DNA of 19,327 bases from Phycisphaerae bacterium (GCA_012514125.1 JAAZAW010000156.1:1-19327), one strand, 5' to 3'. Numbered from the stretch's first letter, positions 1 through 8,501 are shown. Notes: a model not told the origin generated them from the sequence alone. Made by a program: numbers and translations.

Positions 1-75
1 ATAATAAGGATACAACGAAATTACCTCTCTGTGCAGAAAGTCAATGGAATCACTATATATACAGGAGAGCCTGGG

Positions 76-1653
76 ATGATCAAACAATGGATGGTTTGCC
101 AGTGTCTTGGGATTTTTGGAGCTTTATCGGCTTCGATGCCGTCGAGCCAACCGATTACGTTGTGCAAGAAATCGCCGGCGACTCAATCATCTTCCAATTG
201 GGTGCGGATTGAATTGCGGGAACTGCCCGATCCGGTTTTGCCGACTCCTGTTGTTCGTCCTCAAATGTGCATTTATGTCAACACTTTTGATCATAGCCAA
301 TATCTGGTGATGAATCTTCCGGATAAGGCGGTGAGGATTCGGTATTTTTCAGGTTCGGAGCCGACGATAGCGGAATATGACAGCAGAACAAAACATCTTT
401 TTTGGGGTATTCCCGATCCGAAGGTCAGAGAGAAGGCGATTGCAGATATTCGAAAATATCCTATGACGCTTTCGGATGTGAAAAAATTAATTTGTGCCAC
501 CGGTGCTGAAATTATTCAGGAAACAACGACCAGCGAACAGGGACTTACTCGGGTCGATCTTTTGTATATGGGCGGAACGAGTTGTGCAGAGTCGGAGGAG
601 CGGGGTGTTCAGGATACGGTATGGGTTTCTCCCGCTGATGGGCAAATTCGAAAACTTTTGACACGTTTGGGGCCTGGGCGGCAGATTGATTATTTTCCGG
701 TGAAAGCGGTTCGGGATATTTACGAGGTGGGAGTGCCTCGTGACGCCAAGGTGATCGAGTGTCGCCCTACCGCGTCGGCGGCAGCGGTGCTCGATCGGCT
801 TACTTGGCGAGCGGAGAAGGGTTGGGGTTCCTATGTTGCCGTTTTGACCGAGACGGATTTTCGAAAATCGTGGGGTTCGCGAAAGATGTTCCTTTCCCTG
901 TTTGCGCGTCAAAACAATTATTTCCTTTATGCGACGTATTCGCTTCAGGAACGCGATGTTCCAGAGTCATCTTTATTGAAATTGAGTAATTGGCCCAAGC
1001 CTGATTTTGAGGAGGTTCTTGAGCTGACCGGTCGAATTGCCCCGATGTTTTTCTATGCCACCGACGGCAAGCGTGTCTGGCATGGTGAAACACGGATGAC
1101 CCAACCCAATGAACCTGTTTTTAATGAGCGTAACAGTTCAGTTACAGAATTTCCTATCCTGTCGAGTTATTGCCTGACGAATTACCTTTGGAAAGGATAT
1201 CGGCAATTGGGGATTTATGGATTCGGTCCTGCGGCTGATACTTTGAGCGATGAGCAGCGTCCCAATCTGATGGGTCTTCGGCTTCGGACGGGCGATTTTA
1301 AGACCGCTGCACCGGAAGGAACTCGTCGAATCGAAAAAATCTTCTGGATCGATCCGAAGCGAGACGATCTGCCCAGTGAGTCGATCGCACTTTCGGAACA
1401 TTTCGGCCCGGGAAATCGAAAGGAGACCACCCGGATTTTTACACGGTATGAAACGTGGGCACGAACGTCATCTAATCTGTGGTATCCTCAACAATGGGAA
1501 ACGACGTTTTCCCGAACACCGGGCGAGAAGACGACGGAGGATTTTACTCGGCAATACAATCTTCAAATTTCGACCACTTTGTCTATAGACCCGGCTTGGT
1601 TTGCGAGCCGAAAAGCGGCGTTGAAAGAGTGCGGTGCGGATCTCATGAAATAA
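76..1653 (+). CDS. Secreted protein of unknown function (525 aa)
   Basis: I do not recognise a named family. The start is set at the ATG at 76 because AGGAG at 63-67 sits 8 bases before it and the protein then opens with a signal-peptide-like stretch: Lys3, a hydrophobic run over about residues 5-19, then a Ser/Pro region. The frame is open upstream to the window edge, but a start at the GTG at 31 would bury the signal peptide. The mature part is rich in beta-type segments. Two regions (about 180-195, with VWVSPADG, and about 419-433, with FWIDPKRDDLP) look like the turn-strand units seen in LolA-fold proteins of planctomycetes; this is an inference from pattern only. A downstream gene at 1715 also encodes a secreted protein and lies 61 bases away, so the two may be co-transcribed. 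Secretion is fairly sure; function unknown. Confidence 0.7.
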   Translation: MIKQWMVCQCLGIFGALSASMPSSQPITLCKKSPATQSSSNWVRIELRELPDPVLPTPVVRPQMCIYVNTFDHSQYLVMNLPDKAVRIRYFSGSEPTIAEYDSRTKHLFWGIPDPKVREKAIADIRKYPMTLSDVKKLICATGAEIIQETTTSEQGLTRVDLLYMGGTSCAESEERGVQDTVWVSPADGQIRKLLTRLGPGRQIDYFPVKAVRDIYEVGVPRDAKVIECRPTASAAAVLDRLTWRAEKGWGSYVAVLTETDFRKSWGSRKMFLSLFARQNNYFLYATYSLQERDVPESSLLKLSNWPKPDFEEVLELTGRIAPMFFYATDGKRVWHGETRMTQPNEPVFNERNSSVTEFPILSSYCLTNYLWKGYRQLGIYGFGPAADTLSDEQRPNLMGLRLRTGDFKTAAPEGTRRIEKIFWIDPKRDDLPSESIALSEHFGPGNRKETTRIFTRYETWARTSSNLWYPQQWETTFSRTPGEKTTEDFTRQYNLQISTTLSIDPAWFASRKAALKECGADLMK

Positions 1654-1714
1654 GAAAAAAGTTCGGCGCGTGTCGAACGAGGTGGTTTATTTTTTTATAG
1701 ATGGAGGTGTTTTT

Positions 1715-2371
1715 ATGAAAGTGTACTTCCTGCTCTTGTGTGGTTTGGTTCTGCTGGTCTGGGCTTGCAGTCCGACGTTCGCCTACGGTCCGATCTCACA
1801 TGGCAACATTGTCGATCGAATGATGGAAGACCCCGACATCTCATATGCGGTGAGTTTGAGGGGATTGAGCGGTTCGACGATCTCCTCGGAGGCGGCTTTG
1901 GGCGATCTGTACATGCCTTCCAATATTCACTCGAATCAATGGAACAACATCCGCCTCGTAGCCAATCTCAATGCGTCGTGGATGACCTGGCCTCTGAACA
2001 ACACTTACGCGGGCTGGCTGATGCACAACATCGGCGACACTTCGGTTCCCGCGGTTCATTCGCCGGCCAACACCTGGTATACCACCGGATGGGCGGAGGC
2101 CCTCTTCGAGGCTCAGAGCGAGTTTTACGGCATGCCGGGTTGGCCCAACCCACACTACTATACATCCAATCGGGACTATAATGGTTATACCGTTTATTTC
2201 TACAATGAAATGAACTCCCTGGCCAATTCGTTCAAGAGTCATAACGAATCATACTGGCCTTGCAAGTATTTCCATGTTTGCCAGACCGACTGGATCGACG
2301 ACGACTGCAAGCGGGCGGCTCTGAAGCTCAGTTGGAACGTGTTCTACTATTACCTGATCAATCACCCGTGA
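1715..2371 (+). CDS. Small secreted zinc-dependent phospholipase C / P1 nuclease-like protein
   Basis: The start is the ATG at 1715, with GGAGGT at 1703-1708. The 218-residue product has a signal peptide (residues 1-23) with a good cleavage site after TFA. Cleavage there leaves Tyr24 as the first mature residue and His29 as the sixth, in YGPISH. Zinc phospholipase C and P1/S1 nucleases use their N-terminal residue (usually Trp) and, in P1, His6 as zinc ligands. Asp64 follows, and then LMHNIGDTSVPAVHSP (102-117), which matches the H-x3-D...H core of the superfamily (His104, Asp108, His115), though the last His is one position later than usual. The final H-x3-E/D pair is not clear; Glu128/Glu132 are candidates. 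The protein is shorter than typical PLC (about 240-280 aa). If active, it would cleave phosphodiester bonds in lipids or nucleic acids outside the cytoplasm. Assignment rests on motifs only. Confidence 0.6.
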   Translation: MKVYFLLLCGLVLLVWACSPTFAYGPISHGNIVDRMMEDPDISYAVSLRGLSGSTISSEAALGDLYMPSNIHSNQWNNIRLVANLNASWMTWPLNNTYAGWLMHNIGDTSVPAVHSPANTWYTTGWAEALFEAQSEFYGMPGWPNPHYYTSNRDYNGYTVYFYNEMNSLANSFKSHNESYWPCKYFHVCQTDWIDDDCKRAALKLSWNVFYYYLINHP

Positions 2372-2420
2372 TGAACATTAGGTTTTCGAAAAACTTCGCG
2401 TTGTAAAATCGATAATTTTG

Positions 2421-2450
2421 AAACGACGGCAGGTCGCGCTGCCGTCGTTT
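2421..2450. terminator. Probable bidirectional hairpin terminator
   Basis: A perfect 12-bp stem, AAACGACGGCAG paired with CTGCCGTCGTTT, encloses a 6-base loop (GTCGCG). It lies between two converging genes (stops at 2371 and 2505) and is followed by T/A-rich sequence on the + strand; the stem itself ends in TTT on both strands. The U-tract is not long, so strength is uncertain. Confidence 0.65.
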
Positions 2451-2504
2451 ATTATTTTCAGGAAGAAAACCTTATTTGAGCCGATGATAAAAAAAGTAAC
2501 ATCT

Positions 2505-4724
2505 TTATTTAACCGAACCGAAAGGATCCCGAGCCAGGATAACCTTGCGGGCGACTTTGGGTTCGAGGTTCAGCGTACCCAGGACCTTGGCGGTGGCTTG
2601 GCGGATGTCGGTATCGGTCGCATTGATCAAGAGCTTCTGAAGCTGATCGATCTGGGCGGGTTTAAGCTTGTTGGTATTATTACGGATCGCTTCGCCCAAA
2701 AGGTTCAAAAGCGTAACTTGCTGTTCGACATCTATGCGAGTCAGCGCTGCGTCTGCGAGAAGCTGTTGAGCTTCACCAGAACAAAGTCTCGCCAAAACCT
2801 GTGCGGATTGAAGCGCCAGATCCCACTCTTTGCCGTTCACTGCCTTAGCCAGCGATTCGCGGACAAGCTCGACATTGTATTGCGACAGTCGCGTATCAGC
2901 CAAAATTTCCAACGCCTTTGACGCCAGAAGCGCATTTCGTGCAACTTCGGCCTCGCTGAGTGTCACGCGACCAAGTTCCCTTTTCAGACTATCAAGCCGT
3001 TCCGCGACAACTTCCGCTGAAACACCTTCGGGAAGAATTGCAATACCGCTCTGCGAAGACAGCGTCGTGCGAGCTTCAGCGATTTTGTCCGAAGCAACAA
3101 AAACCAGCACCGGAACATTTCTCAGTAAAGCATTTTCACGAAGCAAAGAAATTGTCTGATTCGCGCCGGGCGTCGTCAACGCATAATCCAGAACGATCAA
3201 ATCAATCTGCCCCGCCTTTTTCTCAACAATCTGATTGGCTTGCTCAAAATTTCCCGCAAGCTCAGCTTCATACCCGCCGGCCTTGGCAAGTTGCGCAAAA
3301 TCCGCAAGTTTCTTCTCATCTGGAACAATCACCAGTGCCGACATCGGCTTGACACCGTCAAGAAGCGTACCCAACACCGAGGTAACATCATCCATCCCAG
3401 GATATTTATCGCATGGAGCTGCCCACCCTAACGCCAGGGCGGCATTGGTCCGAATCAACTGATTCGCATGGGCCAGTGCGGTAACAATAGGCTGAGCCTG
3501 ACCAACCGGTGCCAGAATCGCATTGCCCGATGCCACTTCACGAAGCGACTTGAGCGAAGCGAGCGTATTGACCAGATCGTTGTCCTGCAAGGCTCGACTC
3601 AAGGCGTCAAGACTATATCGAGTACCGGCGGAACGATAAAAATAGTCCACAGCCGGAAAATCCTCCGCATGTAGCGGATCGACCACATCATCGGAAAGTT
3701 TAGAGTCGCGTTTGGCATTGGCCATGAGCCAAAGCGTCAAAGCATCTCGCTGGCCGACACGATTATCCAACTGCAGCGAACGGCGAGTCATCCGCATTGT
3801 CATAAGTTCATAATAAAGTTCCCACGATACAGGCTGAGGAACCAGACCGCCGTCCTTCCACAACCAAATGTTCGGCTCATCCGCCGCCACATCGCCCACA
3901 AGACCCGCCACGCGACCTTCACCCCCTGGCTTAACAGCACTGTCACGATAGTAATACCGCTTAGCCAACTCATAAAACGCCTGCGCCGCGTCACTGGAAG
4001 GACTATACCGGGGATTACGAGCTAAAATGTTCGAGATCGCCTGCTCGGCAGCAGCCTTCACCACCGGCGCCGCTTTGGCATCTTCGGTAATTTTCTTCAA
4101 ATAAGGAAGCGACTGGGTATAGTCCAGACGGCCTAAGGCACCCATGACCAGCAGTTTCGGACCCTGCTCCAAGTTCGGTAGTGCTGCCACCAACGGCTCG
4201 ACAACACTAGGCCCCATAGCCACCAGCACATCGACGACTTTGGCATGAAGGGCCGATTTTGCCGGATCGGCAAGATAAGTGAGCATGACTGGCACCGCAT
4301 ATTCGCCCGTTTCTTTCAACCGTTCGGTAGCTTGGAACTGCGCACGGGCCGTTCCGGATAAACGATCGATTTCCCCTTTAATTCGCGGAATGTCGCGACG
4401 ACGCATCTGCCAGCCCTGATCGATCTGATCCAACGCCGCCCGGGCAAGTTCACCGAGCTTCGGATCGGTCGTCAAACGGGTTAGAATCTGAACCGATCGC
4501 GGGTCTTTTTCCGAAAACTGCAACGTCTTGACCGGATCGACCTTGCGTTCCAGATACTCGCGAAGATAGACCTGTCCATATTCCATACGCCCGATCTTCA
4601 AATAATAGATGGAGTCCGTCCAGAGTTGCTCATCGGACAAATTGGCGTCTACTTCAACCTGGGCCGCTGCCAGCCCGCAAAAAAACATGCCGATGAGAGA
4701 GGCGGTCACGAAACGGCGATTCAT
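2505..4724 (-). CDS. Exported HEAT-repeat protein with an internal receiver-like domain
   Basis: The 739-residue protein starts with a clear Sec signal peptide (MNRR, hydrophobic core, GLAAA before Gln22). Helical HEAT-like repeats are visible at about 130-235 (for example VVEPLVAALPNL, VMGALGRLDYTQSLPYL), 405-455 and 595-725. Between them, about 462-583, is a stretch with the alpha/beta rhythm of a response-regulator receiver: SALVIVPDE (acidic pocket Asp469/Glu470), DLIVLDYAL (phospho-acceptor position Asp513), VPVLVFVAS (Ser545 at the Thr/Ser position) and IAILPEGV, where the conserved Lys is missing. A receiver outside the cytoplasm has no obvious kinase partner, so this is probably a binding module. 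The GGGAG before the ATG supports the start. The gene stands alone with its own promoter; its function is unknown. Confidence is high for the gene and the signal peptide, moderate for the receiver fold. Confidence 0.8.
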   Translation of the reverse strand: MNRRFVTASLIGMFFCGLAAAQVEVDANLSDEQLWTDSIYYLKIGRMEYGQVYLREYLERKVDPVKTLQFSEKDPRSVQILTRLTTDPKLGELARAALDQIDQGWQMRRRDIPRIKGEIDRLSGTARAQFQATERLKETGEYAVPVMLTYLADPAKSALHAKVVDVLVAMGPSVVEPLVAALPNLEQGPKLLVMGALGRLDYTQSLPYLKKITEDAKAAPVVKAAAEQAISNILARNPRYSPSSDAAQAFYELAKRYYYRDSAVKPGGEGRVAGLVGDVAADEPNIWLWKDGGLVPQPVSWELYYELMTMRMTRRSLQLDNRVGQRDALTLWLMANAKRDSKLSDDVVDPLHAEDFPAVDYFYRSAGTRYSLDALSRALQDNDLVNTLASLKSLREVASGNAILAPVGQAQPIVTALAHANQLIRTNAALALGWAAPCDKYPGMDDVTSVLGTLLDGVKPMSALVIVPDEKKLADFAQLAKAGGYEAELAGNFEQANQIVEKKAGQIDLIVLDYALTTPGANQTISLLRENALLRNVPVLVFVASDKIAEARTTLSSQSGIAILPEGVSAEVVAERLDSLKRELGRVTLSEAEVARNALLASKALEILADTRLSQYNVELVRESLAKAVNGKEWDLALQSAQVLARLCSGEAQQLLADAALTRIDVEQQVTLLNLLGEAIRNNTNKLKPAQIDQLQKLLINATDTDIRQATAKVLGTLNLEPKVARKVILARDPFGSVK

Positions 4725-4757
4725 ACTCTACTCCCTGTTCTGCCACAAGAAGGTTCA

Positions 4758-4776
4758 CCCATCGGTCGGCGATGGG
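4758..4776 (-). other. Hairpin in the leader of the HEAT gene
   Basis: CCCATCG and CGATGGG form a 7-bp perfect stem around a 5-base loop. It lies inside the predicted 5' untranslated region of the HEAT-repeat gene, about 33 bases before its start codon. It has no U-tract, so it is unlikely to be a terminator. A role in mRNA stability or translation is possible but not shown. Confidence 0.3.
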
Positions 4777-4830
4777 CATTTCTTGCGTAACTACAAATAA
4801 CAAAACAAATTGCCGAAAACCAATGTTCAA

Positions 4831-4858
4831 ATTTTAATTAATACCGGCTTGATGTCAA
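4831..4858 (-). promoter_or_regulatory. Sigma70-type promoter of the HEAT-repeat gene
   Basis: Read on the - strand: TTGACA (4858-4853, a perfect -35), a 16-base spacer and TAAAAT (4836-4831, 5 of 6 matches to the -10). Transcription would start near 4825 and give a leader of about 100 bases before the ATG at 4724. This is one of the best promoter matches in the window. Confidence 0.6.
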
Positions 4859-5143
4859 TCAAAATCATCGCGACTTTTCCTTTTCCCACATCGAGAAATG
4901 GGCAACAGGATTTGTTTAACACCGGAACACCTTATTTATATTTGTAAAACTGATAACAGAAGGTTTTCATCTCCTTTACGGAACGATTTCCCTCAACTCC
5001 TTTTTGTTCATTTGAAATTTATCAACAACGATTTTCCCATGTTAAAAACTTCACAGCTATAATTTCCAAACCGAACATTCGTGGACCAATTCACACCTCG
5101 AAGTCCCAAAATATTTTAAGGAACCTCTACCTGTTCTTGATCG

Positions 5144-5149
5144 TATAAT
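5144..5149 (+). promoter_or_regulatory. Candidate -10 box of the HPF gene
   Basis: A perfect TATAAT lies 40 bases before the HPF start codon. The hexamer 17 bases upstream (GAACCT) is not a -35 match, so the promoter may rely on an activator or another sigma factor. Low confidence. Confidence 0.3.
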
Positions 5150-5188
5150 TAAAGGAGAAACCAGTCTTTTTTTTGGAAAGGATTGCAG

Positions 5189-5542
5189 ATGAAAATGTTA
5201 ATCAGGTCCAAAACGTCGGAAATCAATCAATCCCTTTACGATTACATCGATCGCCGTGTCGATTTTGCTCTGGGAAGATTTTCCAGACTCATCGATTTCA
5301 TCCGGGTCGATCTATTCGATCTCAATGGCCCTAAAGGAGGTTTAGACAAGCGCTGTGAAATTAAAATCAAATTTATACGACACGGACTGATCATAGGTAA
5401 AGCGACCGACGTAACATTTGAGCTGGCAGCTTCGCGTGCGATTGAACGAGCAGCCAATCAGATTAAGAAAGGCCTCAAGCATCGACTGACAAGGCGGGTT
5501 CGAAATGGAGCTCGTCGGACAGAAGAACTTACAAGCGTGTAA
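5189..5542 (+). CDS. hpf: Short HPF/RaiA-family ribosome hibernation protein
   Basis: The 117-residue protein matches the S30AE/sigma54-modulation fold: an N-terminal strand (MKMLIRSK), helix 1 (INQSLYDYIDRRVDFALGRF), the strand IRVDLFDLNGPKGG, the strand RCEIKIKFI, and a long second helix (AASRAIERAANQIKKGLKHRL) with a basic tail. Family members bind the 30S decoding region and either block translation or drive 70S/100S dimer formation in slow growth. The length fits the short form, without the C-terminal dimerisation domain of long HPF. The ATG at 5189 is chosen because GGAAAGGA at 5175-5182 is well placed; a TTG at 5183 is the alternative. The gene is monocistronic, with a terminator behind it. 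Confidence 0.85.
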   Translation: MKMLIRSKTSEINQSLYDYIDRRVDFALGRFSRLIDFIRVDLFDLNGPKGGLDKRCEIKIKFIRHGLIIGKATDVTFELAASRAIERAANQIKKGLKHRLTRRVRNGARRTEELTSV

Positions 5543-5574
5543 CGCGTTGTTTTTTTAACAATAATTCATTCCTG

Positions 5575-5605
5575 AGAGACGGTTCAAGGGCCGTCTCTTT
5601 TTTTA
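5575..5605 (+). terminator. Rho-independent terminator after the HPF gene
   Basis: AGAGACGG (5575-5582) pairs perfectly with CCGTCTCT (5591-5598) around an 8-base loop, and a run of T residues follows directly. It is 33 bases past the HPF stop codon. Confidence 0.85.
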
Positions 5606-5767
5606 TAATTTTTTTACTGAAACCACTTCCCGAATCATCCAAAAACAAACTCCAAATTCATCGCAGTATTTTCGCGAACAAATCGCTCATAACAATAAGT
5701 CCCTTCGATTTCCAACACCCCTGACTTCCACTTTTCGCCTCTTCCTTACGAAAAGCAACGTTTAAGC

Positions 5768-5796
5768 TTGCCTTATTGATTTTTTTTGATGATAAT
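5768..5796 (+). promoter_or_regulatory. Candidate promoter of the mla operon
   Basis: TTGCCT (5768-5773), a 17-base spacer and GATAAT (5791-5796) form a fair sigma70 site 35 bases before the mlaE start codon. The -35 matches 3 of 6 and the -10 matches 5 of 6. It lies in a 288-base spacer in which I see no gene. Confidence 0.45.
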
Positions 5797-5830
5797 CTGA
5801 TAAGTAATTAGTGTTCGGAAGGGTGTTTTT

Positions 5831-6658
5831 ATGGCCACGTCTAAAAATATTACGAATGTTCTCTATGCACAGATTATCAAAACGCTCGGTGCATTCGGAG
5901 ATTTTTCCTTGTTCAGCGCCCAGACGTTCCGATGGATGACAACGAGCCTGTTTCGCCCCCACGATCTGAGATTGCTGATCCCCCAATTGTATGAAATCGG
6001 AGCCAAGTCGGTTTCGATTGTTTCAATTACAGGATTGTTCGTCGGAATGGTGCTGGCGGTTCAGGCCGCAACGCAATTTTTAAACATCGGCATGGGACAT
6101 TATCTGGGAGTGGTGATCAACCTCTCGGTGGTTCGCGAACTCGGACCCGTACTGGCGGGAGTCATGCTCGCAGGTCGTGTAGGCGGCGCGTTGACCGCGG
6201 AGCTTGGAACAATGCATGTAACCGAACAAATCGACGCACTTCGGGCGATGGGAGTGGACCCGATTCGATATCTGGTCGTCCCGCGATTTGTCGCCTGCAT
6301 CCTGCTCACGCCGATGCTGACAATTTTCGCGGATTTTCTGGGTGTGATGGGAGGCTATCTGATTTCCGTGTACATCTATGGGGTGCCCAGCGTTCAATAT
6401 TGGCGATTTTCCGCACAATCTCTAGAAATGTACGACATTATGTCCGGGCTATTCAAAAGTGTATTTTTCGGCGGCGCGATCGCGATGATTTCATGCTATA
6501 AAGGGTTTAATTCTCAACCCGGAGCCGAGGGTGTCGGAAGGGCCTGCACGGAAGCATTTGTCGTCAGTTTCGTCAGCATCCTCACGATCGATTTCTTTAT
6601 GGCCGTGTTCCTCAAGAGTTTTTATGAAGTGATGTGGGGGTTCCAGAGTATACTTTGA
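5831..6658 (+). CDS. mlaE: MlaE-family lipid ABC transporter permease
   Basis: The 275-residue inner-membrane protein has the typical MlaE order: an amphipathic N-terminal segment (1-50), then five to six hydrophobic segments (about 60-80, 92-118, 148-178, 205-222, 240-262). The conserved cytoplasmic loop TEQIDALRAMGVDPIRYLV (131-149) is the family hallmark that contacts the ATPase, and RELGPVLAGVMLAGRVGGA (102-120) is also characteristic. MlaE works with MlaF and MlaD to move phospholipids between inner and outer membrane. GGAAGGG at 5817-5823 supports the start. It is the first gene of a four-gene operon and overlaps the next by one base (TGATG). Length is normal for the family. Confidence 0.95.
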   Translation: MATSKNITNVLYAQIIKTLGAFGDFSLFSAQTFRWMTTSLFRPHDLRLLIPQLYEIGAKSVSIVSITGLFVGMVLAVQAATQFLNIGMGHYLGVVINLSVVRELGPVLAGVMLAGRVGGALTAELGTMHVTEQIDALRAMGVDPIRYLVVPRFVACILLTPMLTIFADFLGVMGGYLISVYIYGVPSVQYWRFSAQSLEMYDIMSGLFKSVFFGGAIAMISCYKGFNSQPGAEGVGRACTEAFVVSFVSILTIDFFMAVFLKSFYEVMWGFQSIL

Positions 6659-7443
6659 TGGTAAACGACGATATCAAATATCCGATTATCGAGCTTGAGG
6701 ATGTATATAAATCCTTCGGCGAACTCGATGTCCTTAAGGGAATTCACCTGAAAATCGAGCGGGGAAAAACAACGGTGGTCCTTGGAGAATCGGGCAGCGG
6801 AAAGTCCGTATTACTCAAGCACATGGTGATGCTTCTTCGCCCCGACCGGGGTAAAATTTTCTTTGAAAATCAACTGCTCAATCAACTTTCGGAACGCCGC
6901 CTGGCAACGGTGCGTACCAACTTTGGTTTCCTGTTCCAGAGCGGAGCGCTTTTCGATTCGATGACGGCGGGAGAAAACGTGGCGTTTCCTCTGGTGGAAC
7001 ACACCGATTACAACAAAGAAAAAATAGAACAGATCGTCCATGAAAAATTGCGCATGGTGGGACTGGAAAATTTCAGCTCGCGCATGCCGGGCCAACTTTC
7101 CGGAGGCCAGAAAAAACGAGTCGCCCTGGCCCGGGCGATTGTCATGGAGCCTAAAGTCATTCTTTACGATGAACCGACAACAGGACTTGATCCGATTCGC
7201 GCCGATGTGATTAACGAACTGATCATCAAACTCCAGCATCAGCTCAAGGTCACAAGCATCGTGGTAACACACGATATGAAAAGCGCCTTTAAAGTCGGTG
7301 ATCGATTACTTATGTTATACGATGGCAACTTCATCTTCGATGGAACGTCGCAGCAGATGCAGCAATCGCAGGATTCGAGAATTCAACGGTTTATCGCCGG
7401 GCAGGCTTCGCCCGACGAATTGGAAGAACTCAATGGAAAATAA
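6658..7443 (+). CDS. mlaF: MlaF-family lipid ABC transporter ATP-binding protein
   Basis: A 261-residue ABC ATPase with every catalytic element: Walker A GESGSGKS (43-50), Q-loop Gln94 in FLFQSGALFDSMT, signature LSGGQ (147-151) followed by KKR, Walker B VILYDE (167-172), D-loop TTGLDP and switch His205. The FQSGALFDSMTAGENVAFPL stretch is characteristic of MlaF. It powers the MlaE permease. I start it at the ATG at 6658, which overlaps the mlaE stop and suggests translational coupling; a GTG at 6634 in the same frame is the alternative, and neither has a strong Shine-Dalgarno site. Confidence 0.95.
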   Translation: MVNDDIKYPIIELEDVYKSFGELDVLKGIHLKIERGKTTVVLGESGSGKSVLLKHMVMLLRPDRGKIFFENQLLNQLSERRLATVRTNFGFLFQSGALFDSMTAGENVAFPLVEHTDYNKEKIEQIVHEKLRMVGLENFSSRMPGQLSGGQKKRVALARAIVMEPKVILYDEPTTGLDPIRADVINELIIKLQHQLKVTSIVVTHDMKSAFKVGDRLLMLYDGNFIFDGTSQQMQQSQDSRIQRFIAGQASPDELEELNGK

Positions 7444-7464
7444 TTTTTTTAGCGAGCATAAACC

Positions 7465-8490
7465 ATGAATGAATTTCGCAAAAATGTCGTCGTGGGCGCA
7501 GTAGTTCTCACCGCTCTAATGGCTCTGGGAACCATGATCATTCTTTTCGGAGAAGCCCCGCAGGCCTTGACTTCCGTTTACCGCGTGAGCATGTATTTCC
7601 CCACCGCGGGCACCATCCAGAATGCCGATCCCGTTTACGTCAACGGAGTTCAAGTCGGCCAAGTGGAATATACCGCCGCCATGTCCGACATTCGAAAAGG
7701 CGTACAAATCGTCACCGCCATTCAAACGCGATATCGTATTCCCATCGACGCGGTCCCGTTCATTAAAGAACAAGGCGTCGGGTTCGGAAAATCGTCCATC
7801 CGCATCGACGTCGATGAAAGAAACTCCTCAACCATGCTGCCCACCGACGGCAGTGCCTCGCTCCAGGGCCAGGTGGGCGGCGGCGCAGCGGAATTTATCC
7901 CTAAACAAACACTTAAAGCAATCGAAGACGCCGGCGCGGCACTGGCGGACCTGGCCAAAGGACTTCGCCCCGTAGCCGACGACCTCCATGCGCTGCTCAA
8001 ACCCACCACAACCCAGGAGGCCGATTCAACCACTCAGCCGGATCGACCATTGGCAAATTTATCCACCGCGGTTCAAAGGCTCGACCAGACTCTCAAAGGT
8101 TTGAATCAAATCGTTGCCGATCCGAACAACCAGAAAAATATTCGCGTCACCCTGGAAAATTTCCGCACCGTAAGCAAAGACACCGCCGCCCTGGCCAAAG
8201 AGTTGCGAGAGGTTACAAACAAAACAGATCAACGGCTCGAACGAGTATCGAGGGGCCTGATCGAAAATACCTATAAACTAAGCCATCTGCTCGACTCGCC
8301 CAAACAGGCATCGGATAAACTCTCCACCAGCGAAGGCAGCGCCGGACGATTCCTCACCGATCCGGAATTGTACGACGCATTAACCTTCAGTGCAAAACGT
8401 CTGGGACTGGCGATCAACGACCTCCACGAGCTTTTACAGCAATGGCGGGAAAAAGGCCTCAAAGTCCAGGGCGGATTACTTGGCAGATAA
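7465..8490 (+). CDS. mlaD: MlaD-family MCE-domain lipid transport protein
   Basis: The 341-residue protein has one N-terminal membrane anchor (about 7-28) and an MCE domain at about 38-116, including the typical FPTAGTIQNADPVYVNGVQ and QVGQVEY segments. The C-terminal two thirds are helical, with likely coiled coil at 190-280. MCE proteins form periplasmic hexameric rings that carry lipids to or from the MlaFE transporter. The gene lies 21 bases after mlaF. It is longer than E. coli MlaD (183 aa), which is usual for MCE proteins with an extended helical tail forming a barrel or needle. Family assignment is strong. Confidence 0.93.
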   Translation: MNEFRKNVVVGAVVLTALMALGTMIILFGEAPQALTSVYRVSMYFPTAGTIQNADPVYVNGVQVGQVEYTAAMSDIRKGVQIVTAIQTRYRIPIDAVPFIKEQGVGFGKSSIRIDVDERNSSTMLPTDGSASLQGQVGGGAAEFIPKQTLKAIEDAGAALADLAKGLRPVADDLHALLKPTTTQEADSTTQPDRPLANLSTAVQRLDQTLKGLNQIVADPNNQKNIRVTLENFRTVSKDTAALAKELREVTNKTDQRLERVSRGLIENTYKLSHLLDSPKQASDKLSTSEGSAGRFLTDPELYDALTFSAKRLGLAINDLHELLQQWREKGLKVQGGLLGR

Positions 8491-8501
8491 AGGAATCAAC
8501 C

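Larger units (their letters stand above)
4725..5188. other. Intergenic region between divergent HEAT and HPF genes
   Basis: This 464-base AT-rich region holds the leader and promoter of the HEAT gene on its left side and the HPF gene promoter on its right. TATAAT boxes occur on the + strand at 5058-5063 and 5144-5149; neither has a good -35 at 16-18 bases. I see no convincing small gene: open frames here lack Shine-Dalgarno sites and family resemblance. Confidence 0.5.

Noticed and set aside
31..75. GTG at 31 as start of the first gene
   Set aside because: It lacks a well-placed Shine-Dalgarno site and would put the signal peptide 15 residues inside the protein; ATG 76 has AGGAG at the right distance.
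2418..2921. Open frame on the + strand starting inside the terminator hairpin region
   Set aside because: It overlaps the 3' end of the HEAT gene in antisense and has no ribosome-binding site.
8442..8501. ATG at 8442 as start of the phosphatase
   Set aside because: It overlaps mlaD by 49 bases and gives a 48-residue leader before the lipobox Cys; GTG 8502 has AAAGGA 7 bases upstream.
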